This document shows, piece by piece, positions 30,220-40,404 of a stretch of DNA of 64,000 bases. The notes under the pieces are model-generated. The model saw nothing but the letters and a program-made list of their open reading frames with translations, had not been told where the DNA came from and made no database searches. The position numbers and the translations under genes were made by a program. Every line of letters starts with the position of its first letter. Position 1 is the first letter of the stretch. Source of the stretch: Deinococcus marmoris (lineage in GTDB: Bacteria > Deinococcota > Deinococci > Deinococcales > Deinococcaceae); assembly GCF_001949125.1 (NCBI RefSeq), contig NZ_MSTI01000077.1:161122-225121 (forward strand). The letters run 5' to 3'.

Positions 30220-31014
30220 ATGTATCCAGCCAATTTCGACTATCAAAAAGCCGCCAGCGTGGACGCCGCCCTCAAGGCAATGGCCGACAATCCCGAGTTG
30301 AAGATCATTGCTGGGGGGCATTCGCTCCTGCCCGCCATGAAACTCCGGCTGGCTCAGCCGCCTGCGCTGCTGGACATCTTCAATCTGGAAGAACTCAAAG
30401 GCATCAAGGAAGACGGCGATTTCTACGTGGTGGGTGCGATGACCACACACGCCGACGTAATGCGTAGCCACCTCCCCCTGTTTCCCGAAGTGGCGGGCTG
30501 GGTGGGCGATCCGATGGTGCGTAACCGGGGAACCATCGGCGGCTCTCTGGCGCATGCCGATCCCAGCGCGGATTATCCGGCGGCGGCTCTGGCGACGGGC
30601 GCGGAATTTGTCATCCGTGGTCTGGGCGGCGAGCGCACCGTGGGCGCGGACGAGATGTTCCTGGGCATGTTCGAGAGTGCGGTGGAGGCGGGCGAACTGC
30701 TCACTCACATCCGCATTCCCAAAGGGATTACCGCCAGCGTGTACGAGAAGTACCGTCACCCCGCCAGCCACTACGCCATCGTGGGCGTGGCGATGGCCCG
30801 GCATGCCGACGGCCAGATTCGCGCGGCCTACACGGGAGCGGCAGAGAAAGCGGCGCGTCTGCCCAAGCTCGAAGAACGCCTGAACGCCGGGCAGGACGCC
30901 GGGACCGGGCTGGTGGAGGGCGCGGACATGCTGGGTGACCGCTTTGCCAGCGCCGAGTTCCGCGCGCATCTGGTGGACGTGCTGTCGGACCGGGCCGCCA
31001 AACGCCTGGGCTGA
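30220..31014 (+). CDS. Molybdenum hydroxylase FAD-binding subunit (CoxM/XdhC-medium-like)
   Basis: A 264-residue flavoprotein subunit. AGGHSLLPAMKLR and RNRGTIGGSLAHADPSADYPAAAL are the two FAD-binding loops of the vanillyl-alcohol-oxidase-type fold, and the CO_deh_flav_C domain follows (KYRHPASHYAIVGVAMA). It accepts electrons from the FeS subunit and hands them to an external acceptor. A GCCGGAGG site precedes ATG 30220. A strong terminator follows, so S-L-M appears to be a complete unit; no XdhC-type maturation chaperone is adjacent. Confidence 0.92.
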   Translation: MYPANFDYQKAASVDAALKAMADNPELKIIAGGHSLLPAMKLRLAQPPALLDIFNLEELKGIKEDGDFYVVGAMTTHADVMRSHLPLFPEVAGWVGDPMVRNRGTIGGSLAHADPSADYPAAALATGAEFVIRGLGGERTVGADEMFLGMFESAVEAGELLTHIRIPKGITASVYEKYRHPASHYAIVGVAMARHADGQIRAAYTGAAEKAARLPKLEERLNAGQDAGTGLVEGADMLGDRFASAEFRAHLVDVLSDRAAKRLG

Positions 31015-31069
31015 GAGGCATTTTCTTTCCCAGAGAAACCACGTTCTGAGCAACACGGCAAACCTCATG

Positions 31070-31102
31070 GTCCCCTTTCTGCCGCGAAAGGGGACTTTTT
31101 TT
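31070..31102 (+). terminator. Rho-independent terminator of the CoxSLM-like operon
   Basis: GTCCCCTTTC (31070-31079) and GAAAGGGGAC (31086-31095) form a perfect 10-bp stem with a 6-nt loop, followed by seven T. Confidence 0.93.
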
Positions 31103-31172
31103 GCCTGTTTTGCAGGGCAGCGCCCCGTCCTTTTGGCCCCCTCCCGCTATGTTGGGTCCACGGAGGTGGCCC

Positions 31173-31646
31173 ATGCAATTACAGGTCAATGGAAAGACGC
31201 GGCAGGTCCAGCGCGAGGACGAGCTGCTGCTGTGGGTGCTGCGCGACGAACTGGGCCTGACTGGCACGCATTACGGCTGCGGCATCGGCATCTGCGGCAG
31301 TTGCACCGTGCTGGTGGACGGTCAGGTGACGCGCAGTTGCCTGACCCCTGTGGCGAGCGTGGCTGGAAAGGCCGTGACCACTCTGGAAGGACTGGCGAGG
31401 ACCGGGCGGGACGGCGCGGTGACTCTGCACCCCGTTCAGCAGGCGTTCGTGGAAAATCCCCTCCAGTGCGGGTGGTGCCTGCCGGGGCATGTGATGTCGG
31501 CGGTGGCGCTGCTCAACGCCAACCCTGCTCCCACGCCCGAGCAGATCGATGACAGCGCAGGCATCAACCTGTGCCGCTGCGGGGGATACAACAACGTGCG
31601 GAAGGCCGTGGCAAGGGCGGCGGAATTGAAGCGGGGCGGGCTGTGA
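31173..31646 (+). CDS. [2Fe-2S] subunit of an IorA-type molybdenum hydroxylase
   Basis: A 157-residue protein with the same two-cluster arrangement as the CoxS-like subunit: YGCGIGICGSCTVLVDG plus C of TRSC, then QCGWCLPGH and NLCRCGGYNNV. It is distinct from the first copy and pairs with the following gene in the IorA/IorB (isoquinoline 1-oxidoreductase-like) pattern, which lacks an FAD subunit. CGGAGGTGG precedes ATG 31173. The stop overlaps the IorB start (GTGA). Confidence 0.9.
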   Translation: MQLQVNGKTRQVQREDELLLWVLRDELGLTGTHYGCGIGICGSCTVLVDGQVTRSCLTPVASVAGKAVTTLEGLARTGRDGAVTLHPVQQAFVENPLQCGWCLPGHVMSAVALLNANPAPTPEQIDDSAGINLCRCGGYNNVRKAVARAAELKRGGL

Positions 31647-33799
31647 GTACCCTCAAGCCCAATAAAGTTCTCCGCAAAAAAGTCACGCGCCGCCGGGTGC
31701 TGATCGGGCTGGGCACCACGGCAGGTGTGCTGGTGGTGGGCGTGCCGCTGGCGCTCAACGCGGGCCGCCCGGCGCTGGTGGAGTATGTCGTGGAAAACGG
31801 CACCGGGCCGCAGGAAGCGCCATTCAACCCGGACCTGTGGTTCGAGGTCACGGCCAGCGGCATCACTTTCTACGCCCCGAAGATGGAGATGGGCCAGGGC
31901 ATCCACACCGCGTTGGCGCAGATCGCCGCCGAGGAACTGGAGGTCAAGCCTGAGCAACTCACGGTGAAACAGGCCGATACGGCGCGCGGGTACGCGGGCG
32001 GCACCATGTTCACCTTCGGCTCCAACTCGGTCAATGCGCTGTACACGCCGCTGCGCGAGGCCGCCGCCACGTTGCGCGAGCTGCTGCGTGAGGAAGCAGC
32101 GCGGCAACTGGGTGTGCCAGCCAAAAACCTGACGGCGGCGGGTGGGCAGTTTTTCATCGCCGGGCGGCGTGACACCCTGAGCTACGGCAAAGTCGTGGAG
32201 GGCAAGCAGGGCGAGTGGACGCTGCCCGACAAGCCCGCCCGCCTCAAGGCCCGCAAGGATTTCAAGCGCATTGGCAGGGCCATGCCGCGTGTGGACTTCC
32301 GCGACAAGGTGATGGGCCTCAGCTCCTACGGTTACGACGCGCGGGTGGACGGCATGCTGTACGGCGCGGTGGCCCGCCCACCCCGCTACGGCGCGACGCT
32401 GGCGGCGGCCACTGCGGGAGGGGCGTCCGCTCAGCCCGGCGTGAGCAAGGTGGTCATCGACTTGAAGGCCAACTTCGCGGGCGTGGTGGCCGACAGCCGA
32501 ACCCGCGCCCGCAATGCCGTGAAGAAACTCGATCTGCGCTGGGAGGGCGGCACCAACGTCAATCAGGCCGAGATCGACGCGCAGGTCAGGGCCGGGGCGG
32601 GCGTGGTGGTGCGCCGCCGGGGCAATGTCGGCGCGGCGCTGAAACAGGGAACGCGCATCGAGGCCGAGTACAGCACGCCGCTGGTCGCGCACGCGCATCT
32701 GGAACCGCTGGCGGCGCTGGCCCAGGTGGCACCGGGGAAAAACGGCAAAATTGAGGTCTGGACCGCCACCCAGTACCCGCAGAAAGTCATGGACGACATT
32801 CACGCCGCGCTGGGCAAGGACCGCGAGATTCTGCTCCACCCCACCCAACTGGGCGGTGGCTTCGGGCGCAAGGCCGGGCAGACCGCCGCCGTGGAGGCCA
32901 CCCGGCTCTCGGCGGCGACGGGAAGGCCGGTGCATGTCGGCTGGACGCGCGAGGAGGATTTGCAGCAGGCGTTCTTTCGCCCGCCATCGCACCACATCCT
33001 GCGCGGCAGCGTCAGCAGCGAGGGGCGCATTCTGGGCGTCGAGCAGTTCACGGCCAGCGGCGACATCATCTGGCCTGCCAGCATGCCGGAATTCGTGAAA
33101 GACACCATCGGCTTCGATCCGGGTGGCGTGCTGGGCCTGTTCATGCCCTACGACATTCCGGCCTACCACGTCACCAACCGGCGCGAGGCCCTGCCCGTTC
33201 CCACCGGCTTCTGGCGCGGACTGGGCGTGTTTCCCAACACGTTTGCGGTAGAAAGTTTTGCCGACGAACTGGCGCACGCGGCGAAGATGGACCCGCTGGA
33301 CTTTCGCCTGAACAATCTGCCGGATACCGAGGACGGCCAACGGCTGCGTGCCGTGCTGGAGCAGGCGGCAAAACGCGCAGGCTGGCGCACGCCTCCCCCC
33401 GCAGGCCGGGCGCGCGGCATTGCTTGCGGTCTGGACGTGAACACCGCCAGCGCTCAGGTGGCCGAGGTCTCAGTGGAGAACGGCCAGATTCGCGTTCACC
33501 GAATGAGCGTGGCTGTCGATCCAGGCATGGTCATCAACCCGCAGGGCGCGAAGATGCAGGCCGAGGGTTCGGTGGTCATGGGCCTCAGTTCCACCCTGCA
33601 TGAAGTCTTGACCGTCAAGGACGGCATGATCGAGTCGGCCAACTTCGACACCTACCCGCTGCTGACCCTGCGTGAGACGCCACAGATCGACGTGGACCTG
33701 CTGGAAAGTGGCGACACGCCCTACGGCATGGGCGAGCCGATCATCGGCCCGGTGGGCGCAGCGGTGGCGAACGCGGTGTTTGCGCTGACTGGAAAGCGG

Positions 33800-33826
<27 letters not shown>
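31643..33826 (+). CDS. IorB-type molybdopterin-binding subunit with Tat-like signal
   Basis: A 727-residue catalytic subunit. The N-terminus has a twin-arginine signal (KKVTRRRVLIGLGTTAG then a hydrophobic run), as in IorB-family proteins exported as folded, cofactor-loaded enzymes. The hydroxylase core contains EMGQGIHTALAQIAAEEL, LGGGFGRKAGQ and the catalytic glutamate in YGMGEP (E698). The GTG start overlaps the preceding stop. Such two-subunit enzymes usually donate electrons to cytochromes in the envelope; no cytochrome gene follows here. The 3' end overlaps the convergent thiol protein gene by 27 bp. Confidence 0.9.
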
Positions 33827-34270
<444 letters not shown>

Positions 34271-34277
34271 GCAAAAG

Positions 34278-34283
34278 AGGCTA
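34278..34283 (-). promoter_or_regulatory. Leaderless-type -10 box of the thioredoxin-fold gene
   Basis: TAGCCT on the minus strand, 7 nt before the ATG. It is back to back with the TATCCT box of the next gene, 19 bp apart. Confidence 0.65.
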
Positions 34284-34302
34284 GCGTCCCCGCCGCCCGC
34301 TT

Positions 34303-34308
34303 TATCCT
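34303..34308 (+). promoter_or_regulatory. Leaderless-type -10 box of the solute-binding protein gene
   Basis: TATCCT ends 6 nt before ATG 34315, no ribosome binding site. Confidence 0.65.
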
Positions 34309-34314
34309 GTGGGC

Positions 34315-35082
34315 ATGAAACGCGCCCTTCTGCTTGCCGTGGCTCTCGCCGCCTCCGTATTATCTGCCGCCGGGGCCACCACCGTCGCCGAGGTCAAGAA
34401 AAAGGGCGTGCTGGTGCTGGGCACCGATCCCACCTTCGCCCCGTTCGAGTTCAAGGACAAGACCGGGCAGATCACCGGCTTCGATGTCGATATCGCGCGG
34501 GCGGTGGCGAAGGACCTGGGCGTCAAGCTCCAGATTCAGGCGGCGGGCTTTGGGGCGCTGATGCCGCAGTCGGTCACGTCCGGGCGGGTGGACATGGCGA
34601 TGAGCGCCATCACCATCACCGCCGAGCGGGCCAAGGTGGTGGCCTTCAGCAACCCGTATTACCGCAGCGCGCAGGTCTTTATCGTCAAGGGCGGCAACCC
34701 GCAGAAGTTCACCTGGCCCGCCGACGTCAAAGGTGCCGCCATCGGCGTGCAGGCCAACACCACCGGGCAGTACGTGGCCGACGACACGCTGAAGTCCAGG
34801 GGCGCGGCCCTCAAAGTCTACGATGACTTCGCGGCGGGGCTGGCCGATGTTCAGGCCGGGCGGATCGTGGCCCTAGTTGGAGACGCGCCCACCGTGACCG
34901 ACCTGCAAAAGCGCCTGCCGGGGCAGTTTCAGCAGGCAGGCAAGGATCTGGCCGCCGAGGACTACGGCATGGTCTTTGCCAAAAACAGTGATCTGGCCGC
35001 CGCCGCCAACAAAACGCTGGCCCGCATGAAGGCCAGCGGCGAGTATCAGAAACTGCTCGACAAGTGGATCGTCCAGAAGTAG
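34315..35082 (+). CDS. Amino-acid ABC transporter substrate-binding protein (SBP family 3)
   Basis: A 255-residue exported binding protein. The signal peptide is MKRALLLAVALAASVLSAAGA. The mature protein starts with VAEVKKKGVLVLGTDPTFAPFEF and has GFDVDIARAVAKDLG, the hallmark of polar amino-acid binding proteins, then SGRVDMAMSAITITAERAKVVAFS. It delivers an amino acid to a membrane permease; no permease or ATPase gene is next to it, so it is an orphan that must work with a transporter encoded elsewhere. A TATCCT box lies 6 nt before the ATG. Confidence 0.9.
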   Translation: MKRALLLAVALAASVLSAAGATTVAEVKKKGVLVLGTDPTFAPFEFKDKTGQITGFDVDIARAVAKDLGVKLQIQAAGFGALMPQSVTSGRVDMAMSAITITAERAKVVAFSNPYYRSAQVFIVKGGNPQKFTWPADVKGAAIGVQANTTGQYVADDTLKSRGAALKVYDDFAAGLADVQAGRIVALVGDAPTVTDLQKRLPGQFQQAGKDLAAEDYGMVFAKNSDLAAAANKTLARMKASGEYQKLLDKWIVQK

Positions 35083-35220
35083 GGGTTTGCAGGCGTCCGG
35101 GGCAGGGGAGAGCGTCATTGAGTTTCTTCAGAAGCTCCTGACACCCTTCAATTGAAGCCTGTGCTGGGCAGCGGTATCGGGCCGTCTGGCTCTGACCTGA
35201 ACGCGTCTATTGCTCAGCAC

Positions 35221-35271
35221 AAAAAATCTGGAATCCATCTGAACGCAGACCGCGCGGAGATGGATTCCAGA
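35221..35271 (-). terminator. Terminator of the exported protein at 35301
   Basis: TCTGGAATCCATCT (35227-35240) pairs perfectly with 35258-35271, a 14-bp stem. Read on the minus strand it is followed by six U (35221-35226). Confidence 0.85.
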
Positions 35272-35300
35272 CCCTATGGCCGTTGATTTCTGGTTGAGAA

Positions 35301-35828
35301 TCAGTTCAGGCGGACGCTATTGGTCAGGTTGCGGATCACGGCCTCGTTGCGGGAGTAGTCCTTGACGTTCCCGGCGATGGTGACCACCAGCATGCGGCCC
35401 CCAGCACTGGTGACCATCAGCTCCCGGCGCAGGTCGTCGGCCTGACTGGGCGTGGTGAACACGAACTGCGCCCACGGCGAGCCGCCCATCTGCACCAGAT
35501 TGGCCTTGAGGGTTTTGACGTTGGGCACCTGCGCGCGGATCACGGCGGGGAACTGGGCCACCAGTTTTTCCACCTCGTTGGCCGCCAGTTTGCTGGTTCG
35601 CCACTCGAAGGCCACGCTGACCTTGCGGTCCTCGGTCATGAAAACGGCGTCCGGGCGACCCGCCGCCGAGGGGAAGGCCGCGCGAATTCCAGCCTGGTTC
35701 AGGGTCAGGAGTTTGGCGTTGGGTTCCACCGAGAGCGGCAAGCTGTCCAGCTTTACCGGCACAGCCTGGGACTGGCCTGGAAGTAACAGACCCACCAGCA
35801 GGGTCACGGTCAGAAGAGGACGGATCAT
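35301..35828 (-). CDS. Exported protein of unknown function
   Basis: A 175-residue protein with a signal peptide (MIRPLLTVTLLVGLLLPGQSQA). The mature part carries VSVAFEWRTSKL, NVKTLKANLVQMGGSPWAQFVF and a final VVTIAGNVKDYSRNEAVIRNLTNSVRLN. The layout is reminiscent of small secreted domains of the DcrB/PsbP type, in which a strand is followed by a terminal helix, but that is only an impression. TAGGGT ends 10 nt before the ATG. It is single-gene, with its own strong terminator. Confidence 0.7.
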   Translation of the reverse strand: MIRPLLTVTLLVGLLLPGQSQAVPVKLDSLPLSVEPNAKLLTLNQAGIRAAFPSAAGRPDAVFMTEDRKVSVAFEWRTSKLAANEVEKLVAQFPAVIRAQVPNVKTLKANLVQMGGSPWAQFVFTTPSQADDLRRELMVTSAGGRMLVVTIAGNVKDYSRNEAVIRNLTNSVRLN

Positions 35829-35869
35829 TTCGCTGTCAACCCTAACCTCCCCGCCCCAGCAGCTTATGA

Positions 35870-36118
35870 GCCGGCTGTGAGGAACGTGCGGCGGCGCGTC
35901 GCCGGTCCATCATTTTCTGCGATCTGGTGGGCTATTTCGCACCTTCACGGGCGCACGCCTTGGCTGGTTGCCTGCAAGCCGATTTCCCTGCCGAAGCCTT
36001 CCGGCAGGAGAGGCGCGAACTCTATTTCGCTATCTGGTGCGTCTATCTGCGGCTGTCAGTGTCGGCTGCCGTCCGTCTCTGGGCAATGATGCTGGGCTGT
36101 CATGACCGCTCTGGATTC
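35870..36118 (+). other. Coding-like open frame without a good start, possible gene remnant
   Basis: After TGA 35867 the frame reads CEERAAARRRSIIFCDLVGY and FRQERRELYFAIWCVYLRLS with G/C-rich third positions, but there is no credible start (GTG 35927 lies inside) and the downstream end is antisense to the 613-aa gene. It may be the remnant of a small gene or chance. Apart from this, 35829-36099 holds nothing I can name. Confidence 0.25.
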
Positions 36119-37941
36119 TCGCTGGGCGATTCGTTCGTTGGGGGCGCGGCGGCGGACAGCCAGCCGTCGTGGCGGGCCAGGATCAGGCTGAAGCCCGGCC
36201 CGCGCGTCACGGTCAGGTCTTGCAGGGTCAGTGCTGGATGCCCGGGCAGCAGGGCCGTCCACTGGCCCCGGAAATCGCGGCGCAGGGTCACGGCCCGCGC
36301 GCCGAAGTGCAGGATTAATGGGGGATCGTCGCGCAGTTCCACGCACAGGGCTGTGCCGTCTTCAGGCAGGTCCACCCGGCTATGACGCAGGGCGCTGGGT
36401 GGAGTTTCCAGGTGATGGGCGGCCACGGTCAATGCCGCTGCCAGATGCCCAGTCAGGGGGCCGCCCAGACCCAGGGGCCGCGCCGCGTCGTGGATGGCCT
36501 GCTGGATGCCCGGTGTGCTTCTGCGGGCCAGCAGGCCACACAGGATCTCGGCCCCCTTACGGGCGAAATTGTGCAGCGCGTCCGGGGCAGCCCCGGCGTA
36601 TCTGTCCGCGCTGCTGGCCGACACCGAGTCTGTGTCGATGCGGCCCACGCGCAGCAGTTGGGCGGCGGCGCGGGTCAGGCGCAGCGCCGCGTAGTTGTCG
36701 GCTGGGTCCAGCAGCAGCGCGATCACGCGGCCCAGCGAGGTCAGCCGGGTCAGGTCTTCCTGCGGACCGCTCTGGGCGCGCAGCAGCAGGTACGCGCCGC
36801 TCACGAACGCCCGCAGCCGAATCTGCGGTAACTCCAGCGTCAGGCCCCGCTCGGCAGCCTCGGCCTGGGGCCGCAGCAGCGCGATCTGTTCCCCGGCCTG
36901 AAGCTGCCACTGCGCCCCCAGCGGCTGCCAGCGGAAGTCGGTGCCGCGCCAGTGCGTGGCCTGACCCCCTGGCAGGCAGATGACCAGTTCGCTGGCGGCG
37001 TCGTCCGGGGCGTCCAGGGCCGTGCCCGGCTGGGCGGCGTACAGCACGCTGTGCTGGGGAACGCCGCCCAGGGTGGCCTGCGGGCCACTGCTCAGCAGCG
37101 GCTCCAGGCTGTGCGCCAGCGCCCGCGCGGCCTCGCGGATGGCCGGACGTTCACGCGGGTCCCTGGGGGCCGGATGCAGGGTTCGCAGCGCCTGAATCAG
37201 CGTGTCCCTGGCCTGCGGGGCCAGCGGCTCACGCCCGGCGGCCTCTATCCTGGCCTGCAACACGTCGTCATCCGGGTGGCGCGGAAAGGGCACCTCGTGA
37301 ACCTGCGAGAGGGCCAGCTCCAGCCGTCCGCGTCCGTCCGGTTGCACCAGCAGGGCGACGACGGCCTCGGTCAGCACCTGCAAGACCTGGGGATTGTCCA
37401 GATCGGTCAGCGGGTCGCGCACGGCGGGCACCGGGAAGGAGACCTGCCCGGACAGCCCTGCCTGTCCGGCCCGTTCAGCGTTTTCCAGCGCGGTGTACAG
37501 CACCCGCAGGGTCAGAAGACTGGGTTCACGTTGCCAGATGGGCAGGTAAGTCCGCAGGGTGGCGTGCGCCGCGTCGCCCCAGGCCAGCAGGTGCAGTTCC
37601 TGCCATGCCCGCGACTCGGCGGACTCGCCCCCCAGCGGAGCGTCCCACAGGGCGGGCGGCGGCGGCACGGGGGCAGGTGTGGGCTGCGGGGGGCGGGCCG
37701 ATTTGCGGTGGGCCAGATACTCCCGGTCCGCTTCCAGCAGCCTTCGGTGCAGGGCCGCTTCCAGCGGAGCGCCCAGCAGTTCTTCCCGCAGGTCGGCCAG
37801 CGAGCGCCGCCCGCCGCGCGGGACCCTGCCCTGAAGGGTATCGGCCACCCGGTACTCGTACAGTTCCACCAGTTCGGCCCAGCGTTCCCCATCCGCCCCG
37901 GAAAGGGTCAGGGCCTCGCCGGGCTGCGGACTGCGCGTCAT
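36100..37941 (-). CDS. 613-aa protein of unknown function
   Basis: A large soluble protein rich in Ala, Leu, Arg and Pro, with no signal peptide or membrane segment. A helical N-terminus (ELVELYEYRVADTLQGRV and LREELLGAPLEAALHRRLLE), a Pro-rich linker (PPQPTPAPVPPPP, about 84-96), a long helical middle and a beta-rich C-terminus (ALCVELRDDPPLILHFGAR, TLRRDFRGQWTALLPGHPAL) can be seen. I recognise no domain or catalytic motif. Codon use matches neighbours, so it is a genuine, probably lineage-restricted gene. No -10 box of the leaderless kind is obvious. Confidence 0.7.
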   Translation of the reverse strand: MTRSPQPGEALTLSGADGERWAELVELYEYRVADTLQGRVPRGGRRSLADLREELLGAPLEAALHRRLLEADREYLAHRKSARPPQPTPAPVPPPPALWDAPLGGESAESRAWQELHLLAWGDAAHATLRTYLPIWQREPSLLTLRVLYTALENAERAGQAGLSGQVSFPVPAVRDPLTDLDNPQVLQVLTEAVVALLVQPDGRGRLELALSQVHEVPFPRHPDDDVLQARIEAAGREPLAPQARDTLIQALRTLHPAPRDPRERPAIREAARALAHSLEPLLSSGPQATLGGVPQHSVLYAAQPGTALDAPDDAASELVICLPGGQATHWRGTDFRWQPLGAQWQLQAGEQIALLRPQAEAAERGLTLELPQIRLRAFVSGAYLLLRAQSGPQEDLTRLTSLGRVIALLLDPADNYAALRLTRAAAQLLRVGRIDTDSVSASSADRYAGAAPDALHNFARKGAEILCGLLARRSTPGIQQAIHDAARPLGLGGPLTGHLAAALTVAAHHLETPPSALRHSRVDLPEDGTALCVELRDDPPLILHFGARAVTLRRDFRGQWTALLPGHPALTLQDLTVTRGPGFSLILARHDGWLSAAAPPTNESPSENPERS

Positions 37942-38168
37942 GGTCCGGCCCAGCGGTATCTGATTCTGGCTGTGGCCCCGGCGTAAATGGCATGTGCAAC
38001 GGCTTCCCGCATCTTGCCCCCACTATGCACCGCAGGGTCATACAAAATACTGTCCGGGTTGTGGGTCAACCTCCGGCCCGGCCCTGTGGCTCAGGCAGGT
38101 CTGAAGGGTTTCTTGATTTGGGGCGGGAACACACCTTCTTCTCACGGTCCGGGGTGGCACGGTGGGGC

Positions 38169-38510
38169 ATGGCTGACATCGACCTCTCCATCCCCAAAAC
38201 CGTGCAGGCCAACGCCAAAAAGGCCCTGGAACTGCGCGACGAATACGGCTTCGGCGGCACCGAGGTCGGCGAACACATGGCCGATCAACTCGCGGGCGGC
38301 GGCCAACTGACCGAGGACGAGGTGCGCCACGTCGCAAAATATTTCCCGCGCCACGCCGGGGACAATCTGGATGAGACTGGCCAGGGCGACGAGAAGCCCT
38401 CGCACGGCTTTGTCGCGTGGATGCTGTGGGGCGGCGACGAGGGCCGCAAGTGGAGCGAGGGCGTGGTGAAAAAGCTGGACAGGCGCGACGAGAAGGAGAA
38501 GAAAGACTGA
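38169..38510 (+). CDS. Small protein with GGTEVGxxxAxxL...FxRH...AWMLWGG domain (phage-associated type)
   Basis: A 113-residue protein: an N-terminal helix ([34 protein letters not shown]), then [18 protein letters not shown], then [25 protein letters not shown] and a charged Lys/Asp tail. The same order of blocks (GGTEVG, YFxRH, AWLLWGGDxGRxW) occurs, as I recall, in small proteins and in domains of phage structural or processing proteins; the function is unsettled. No phage genes are nearby. The start is ATG 38169 after a GGTGGGG stretch. It shares a perfect hairpin with the convergent obg gene. Confidence 0.72.
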   Translation: MADIDLSIPKTVQANAKKALELRDEYGFGGTEVGEHMADQLAGGGQLTEDEVRHVAKYFPRHAGDNLDETGQGDEKPSHGFVAWMLWGGDEGRKWSEGVVKKLDRRDEKEKKD

Positions 38511-38526
38511 GCGGGGCGAAAAGGAA

Positions 38527-38563
38527 GCGGGGGCTGGAGCGAATTGAACGCTCCAGCCCCCGC
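38527..38563. terminator. Perfect hairpin between convergent genes
   Basis: GCGGGGGCTGGAGC (38527-38540) is complementary to 38550-38563: a 14-bp G+C-rich stem with a 9-nt loop, between the small protein gene and obg. No T run on either side. Confidence 0.75.
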
Positions 38564-38575
38564 TGTGGTTGGCGG

Positions 38576-39916
38576 TCAGTGCTTATCGGCCTCGTCGTCG
38601 AAATACTCGAAGCGGAAGTTGCCGATTTCCACGGTGTCGCCCTCGCGCGCCCCGGCCCGTCTCAGGGCGTTGTAAAGCCCCTGGCGTTTAAAGACCCCGC
38701 CCAGGTACTCGGCGGCGTCCTCCATATAGCGCGAGAAGCGCGAGATGCGTTCCTCAAAGCCGCCGCCCTGGATTTCCCAGACGCGCTCGTTCTCGCCCGT
38801 GGTGACAATGCCCACGCCTCTGGCGGGTGCGTCCTCACGGAAGGTCACCGTCAGTCCCTCCTCACGCACCTCGTCGGACTCGATTTCCAGGGCGTTCTGC
38901 TGCGCCCACAGTTCGCGGTCCGGCATCATCTGAAACAGCGTTTCGCGCAGCATGTCCAGCCCGTTGCCTTCCCTGGCACTGACGCGCAATACGGGCAAGC
39001 CGAACTCGGCCAGTTCGTCCTCCACCATCACGCCCAGATCCTCTTCTACCAGTTCCACCTTGTTCAGGGCGACCAGGGCGATGTTTTCCAGCAGGGTGGG
39101 GTCATAGGCGCGCAATTCGGCCTGCAAGGCGCGCAGTTCCTCCACGGGGTTGCGGGTCACGTCCAGCACGTACACCAGCACGCGGGTGCGGCTGATGTGG
39201 CGCAGGAATTCCAGTCCCAGCCCCTTGCCCAGAGAAGCCCCCTCGATGATGCCGGGAATGTCGGCCAGCGTGAAGCGTTCCTCGATCTGGGTGCCGTGTT
39301 CGTCCCGGCGGTCCACCACGCCCAGAATGGGCGAGAGGGTGGTAAACGGGTACTCGGCAATCGCTGGATTGGCCCGCGAGAGTGCGGCCAGCAGGCTGCT
39401 CTTGCCCGCGTTGGGATAGCCCACCAGCCCCACGTCAGCGATTAGGCGCAGTTCCAGGCGCACGCGGCGCTTTTGCCCCAGCGTTCCCAGCTCGGCAAAC
39501 CGGGGGGCCTGCCGCGTGCTGCTGGCAAAGGTACTGTTGCCGCGCCCGCCGTACCCGCCGCGCGCCACCACTTTTTCCTGTCCCACGCGCACCAGATCGG
39601 CGATGACCTTGCCGCTGTCCTCATCGAAGGCGGTGGTGCCCACGGGCACGTCGATGTAGATGTCCTCGCCGTCGCTGCCCTGCCGCAACCGGCCCTCGCC
39701 ATATGCGCCGTTGGAACCCTTGAACTTGCGGCGGCCCAGCAGCCGTTCCAGCGACTCTACGCCCTCGATGGCCCGCAGGATGATGCTGCCCCCGCGTCCG
39801 CCGTGGCCGCCGTCCGGCCCGCCCTTTTCCATGTATTTGGCCCGGTGAAAACTCATTGCACCGTCGCCACCATTGCCCGCATTGACCTCAATATTCAGTA
39901 CATCCCGAAACGCCAC
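38576..39916 (-). CDS. obg: Obg-family GTPase
   Basis: Essential ribosome-assembly/stress GTPase, 446 residues. The glycine-rich Obg domain is at the N-terminus (about 1-160; [21 protein letters not shown] and [16 protein letters not shown]). The G domain has GYPNAGKSS (G1), [10 protein letters not shown] (G3) and NKVEL (G4, where D is replaced by E, as seen here). A C-terminal OCT domain follows (about 345-430). GTG 39916 is chosen because AAGGAG lies 9 nt upstream; an upstream GTG at 39934 would overlap that site. Confidence 0.94.
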   Translation of the reverse strand: MAFRDVLNIEVNAGNGGDGAMSFHRAKYMEKGGPDGGHGGRGGSIILRAIEGVESLERLLGRRKFKGSNGAYGEGRLRQGSDGEDIYIDVPVGTTAFDEDSGKVIADLVRVGQEKVVARGGYGGRGNSTFASSTRQAPRFAELGTLGQKRRVRLELRLIADVGLVGYPNAGKSSLLAALSRANPAIAEYPFTTLSPILGVVDRRDEHGTQIEERFTLADIPGIIEGASLGKGLGLEFLRHISRTRVLVYVLDVTRNPVEELRALQAELRAYDPTLLENIALVALNKVELVEEDLGVMVEDELAEFGLPVLRVSAREGNGLDMLRETLFQMMPDRELWAQQNALEIESDEVREEGLTVTFREDAPARGVGIVTTGENERVWEIQGGGFEERISRFSRYMEDAAEYLGGVFKRQGLYNALRRAGAREGDTVEIGNFRFEYFDDEADKH

Positions 39917-40121
39917 AACCCAACTCCTTTGCACGGGTTCAAACTGGGTAAAAACCTGTCTGACCGCCTATCCGCAGCCCTCAGCGCCCTCATGCCCGCG
40001 TGTTCTGCGGGCGCGGCGCTGGGACCGCAACATCAGGCACAGCTTATCAGGCGGCAGGGAAATGGGGGAGAGGTTGCAGGACAATTGGGCGAGTGGGGTG
40101 AATGGGTGGCTGCCACGGCTT
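39917..40121. other. Gene-free stretch upstream of obg
   Basis: Carries the obg Shine-Dalgarno (39926-39931, minus strand) and presumably its promoter; I see no clear -35/-10 pair, no gene and no RNA. Confidence 0.4.
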
Positions 40122-40288
40122 AACCCCTCTGCTCCGCAGCTTTGCAAGTCCGCCCCTCCGGGGCACCTCCCCTTAGAAGGGAGGCAAGGTGATTGCTGAT
40201 CTGCACGGTCTTTTGCAGTTCTTGGCTCCCTTTGAGGGGAGCTGGCGGCAAAGCCGACTGGCTGGCACAGCTCCGCAGGAGAGGGGTT
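40122..40288. repeat. Palindromic repeat family B, copy 1 (167 bp)
   Basis: Starts AACCCCTCTGCTCCGCAG and ends CTCCGCAGGAGAGGGGTT, imperfect terminal inverted repeats. Interior arms GGGGCACCTCCCCTT and GGCTCCCTTTGAGGGGAGC also occur in the copy at 59653-59796, which is in the opposite orientation. Non-coding and MITE-like. Confidence 0.7.
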
Positions 40289-40404
40289 TTAGTGGCAGCT
40301 CCCCATTCACCTCAGCCACTCTTCACAGTCCCTTTCCCGCCCTATCCCCATCCTGCCCTGACCTGCTAGAATATCCCGTTTCAGAGCGGAGAGGCTGGCA
40401 TCTC

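Noticed and set aside
36952..37986. 344-codon plus-strand frame within the 613-aa gene
   Set aside because: Low-complexity Gly/Arg/Gln shadow with no start signal. The minus-strand frame has better codon use.
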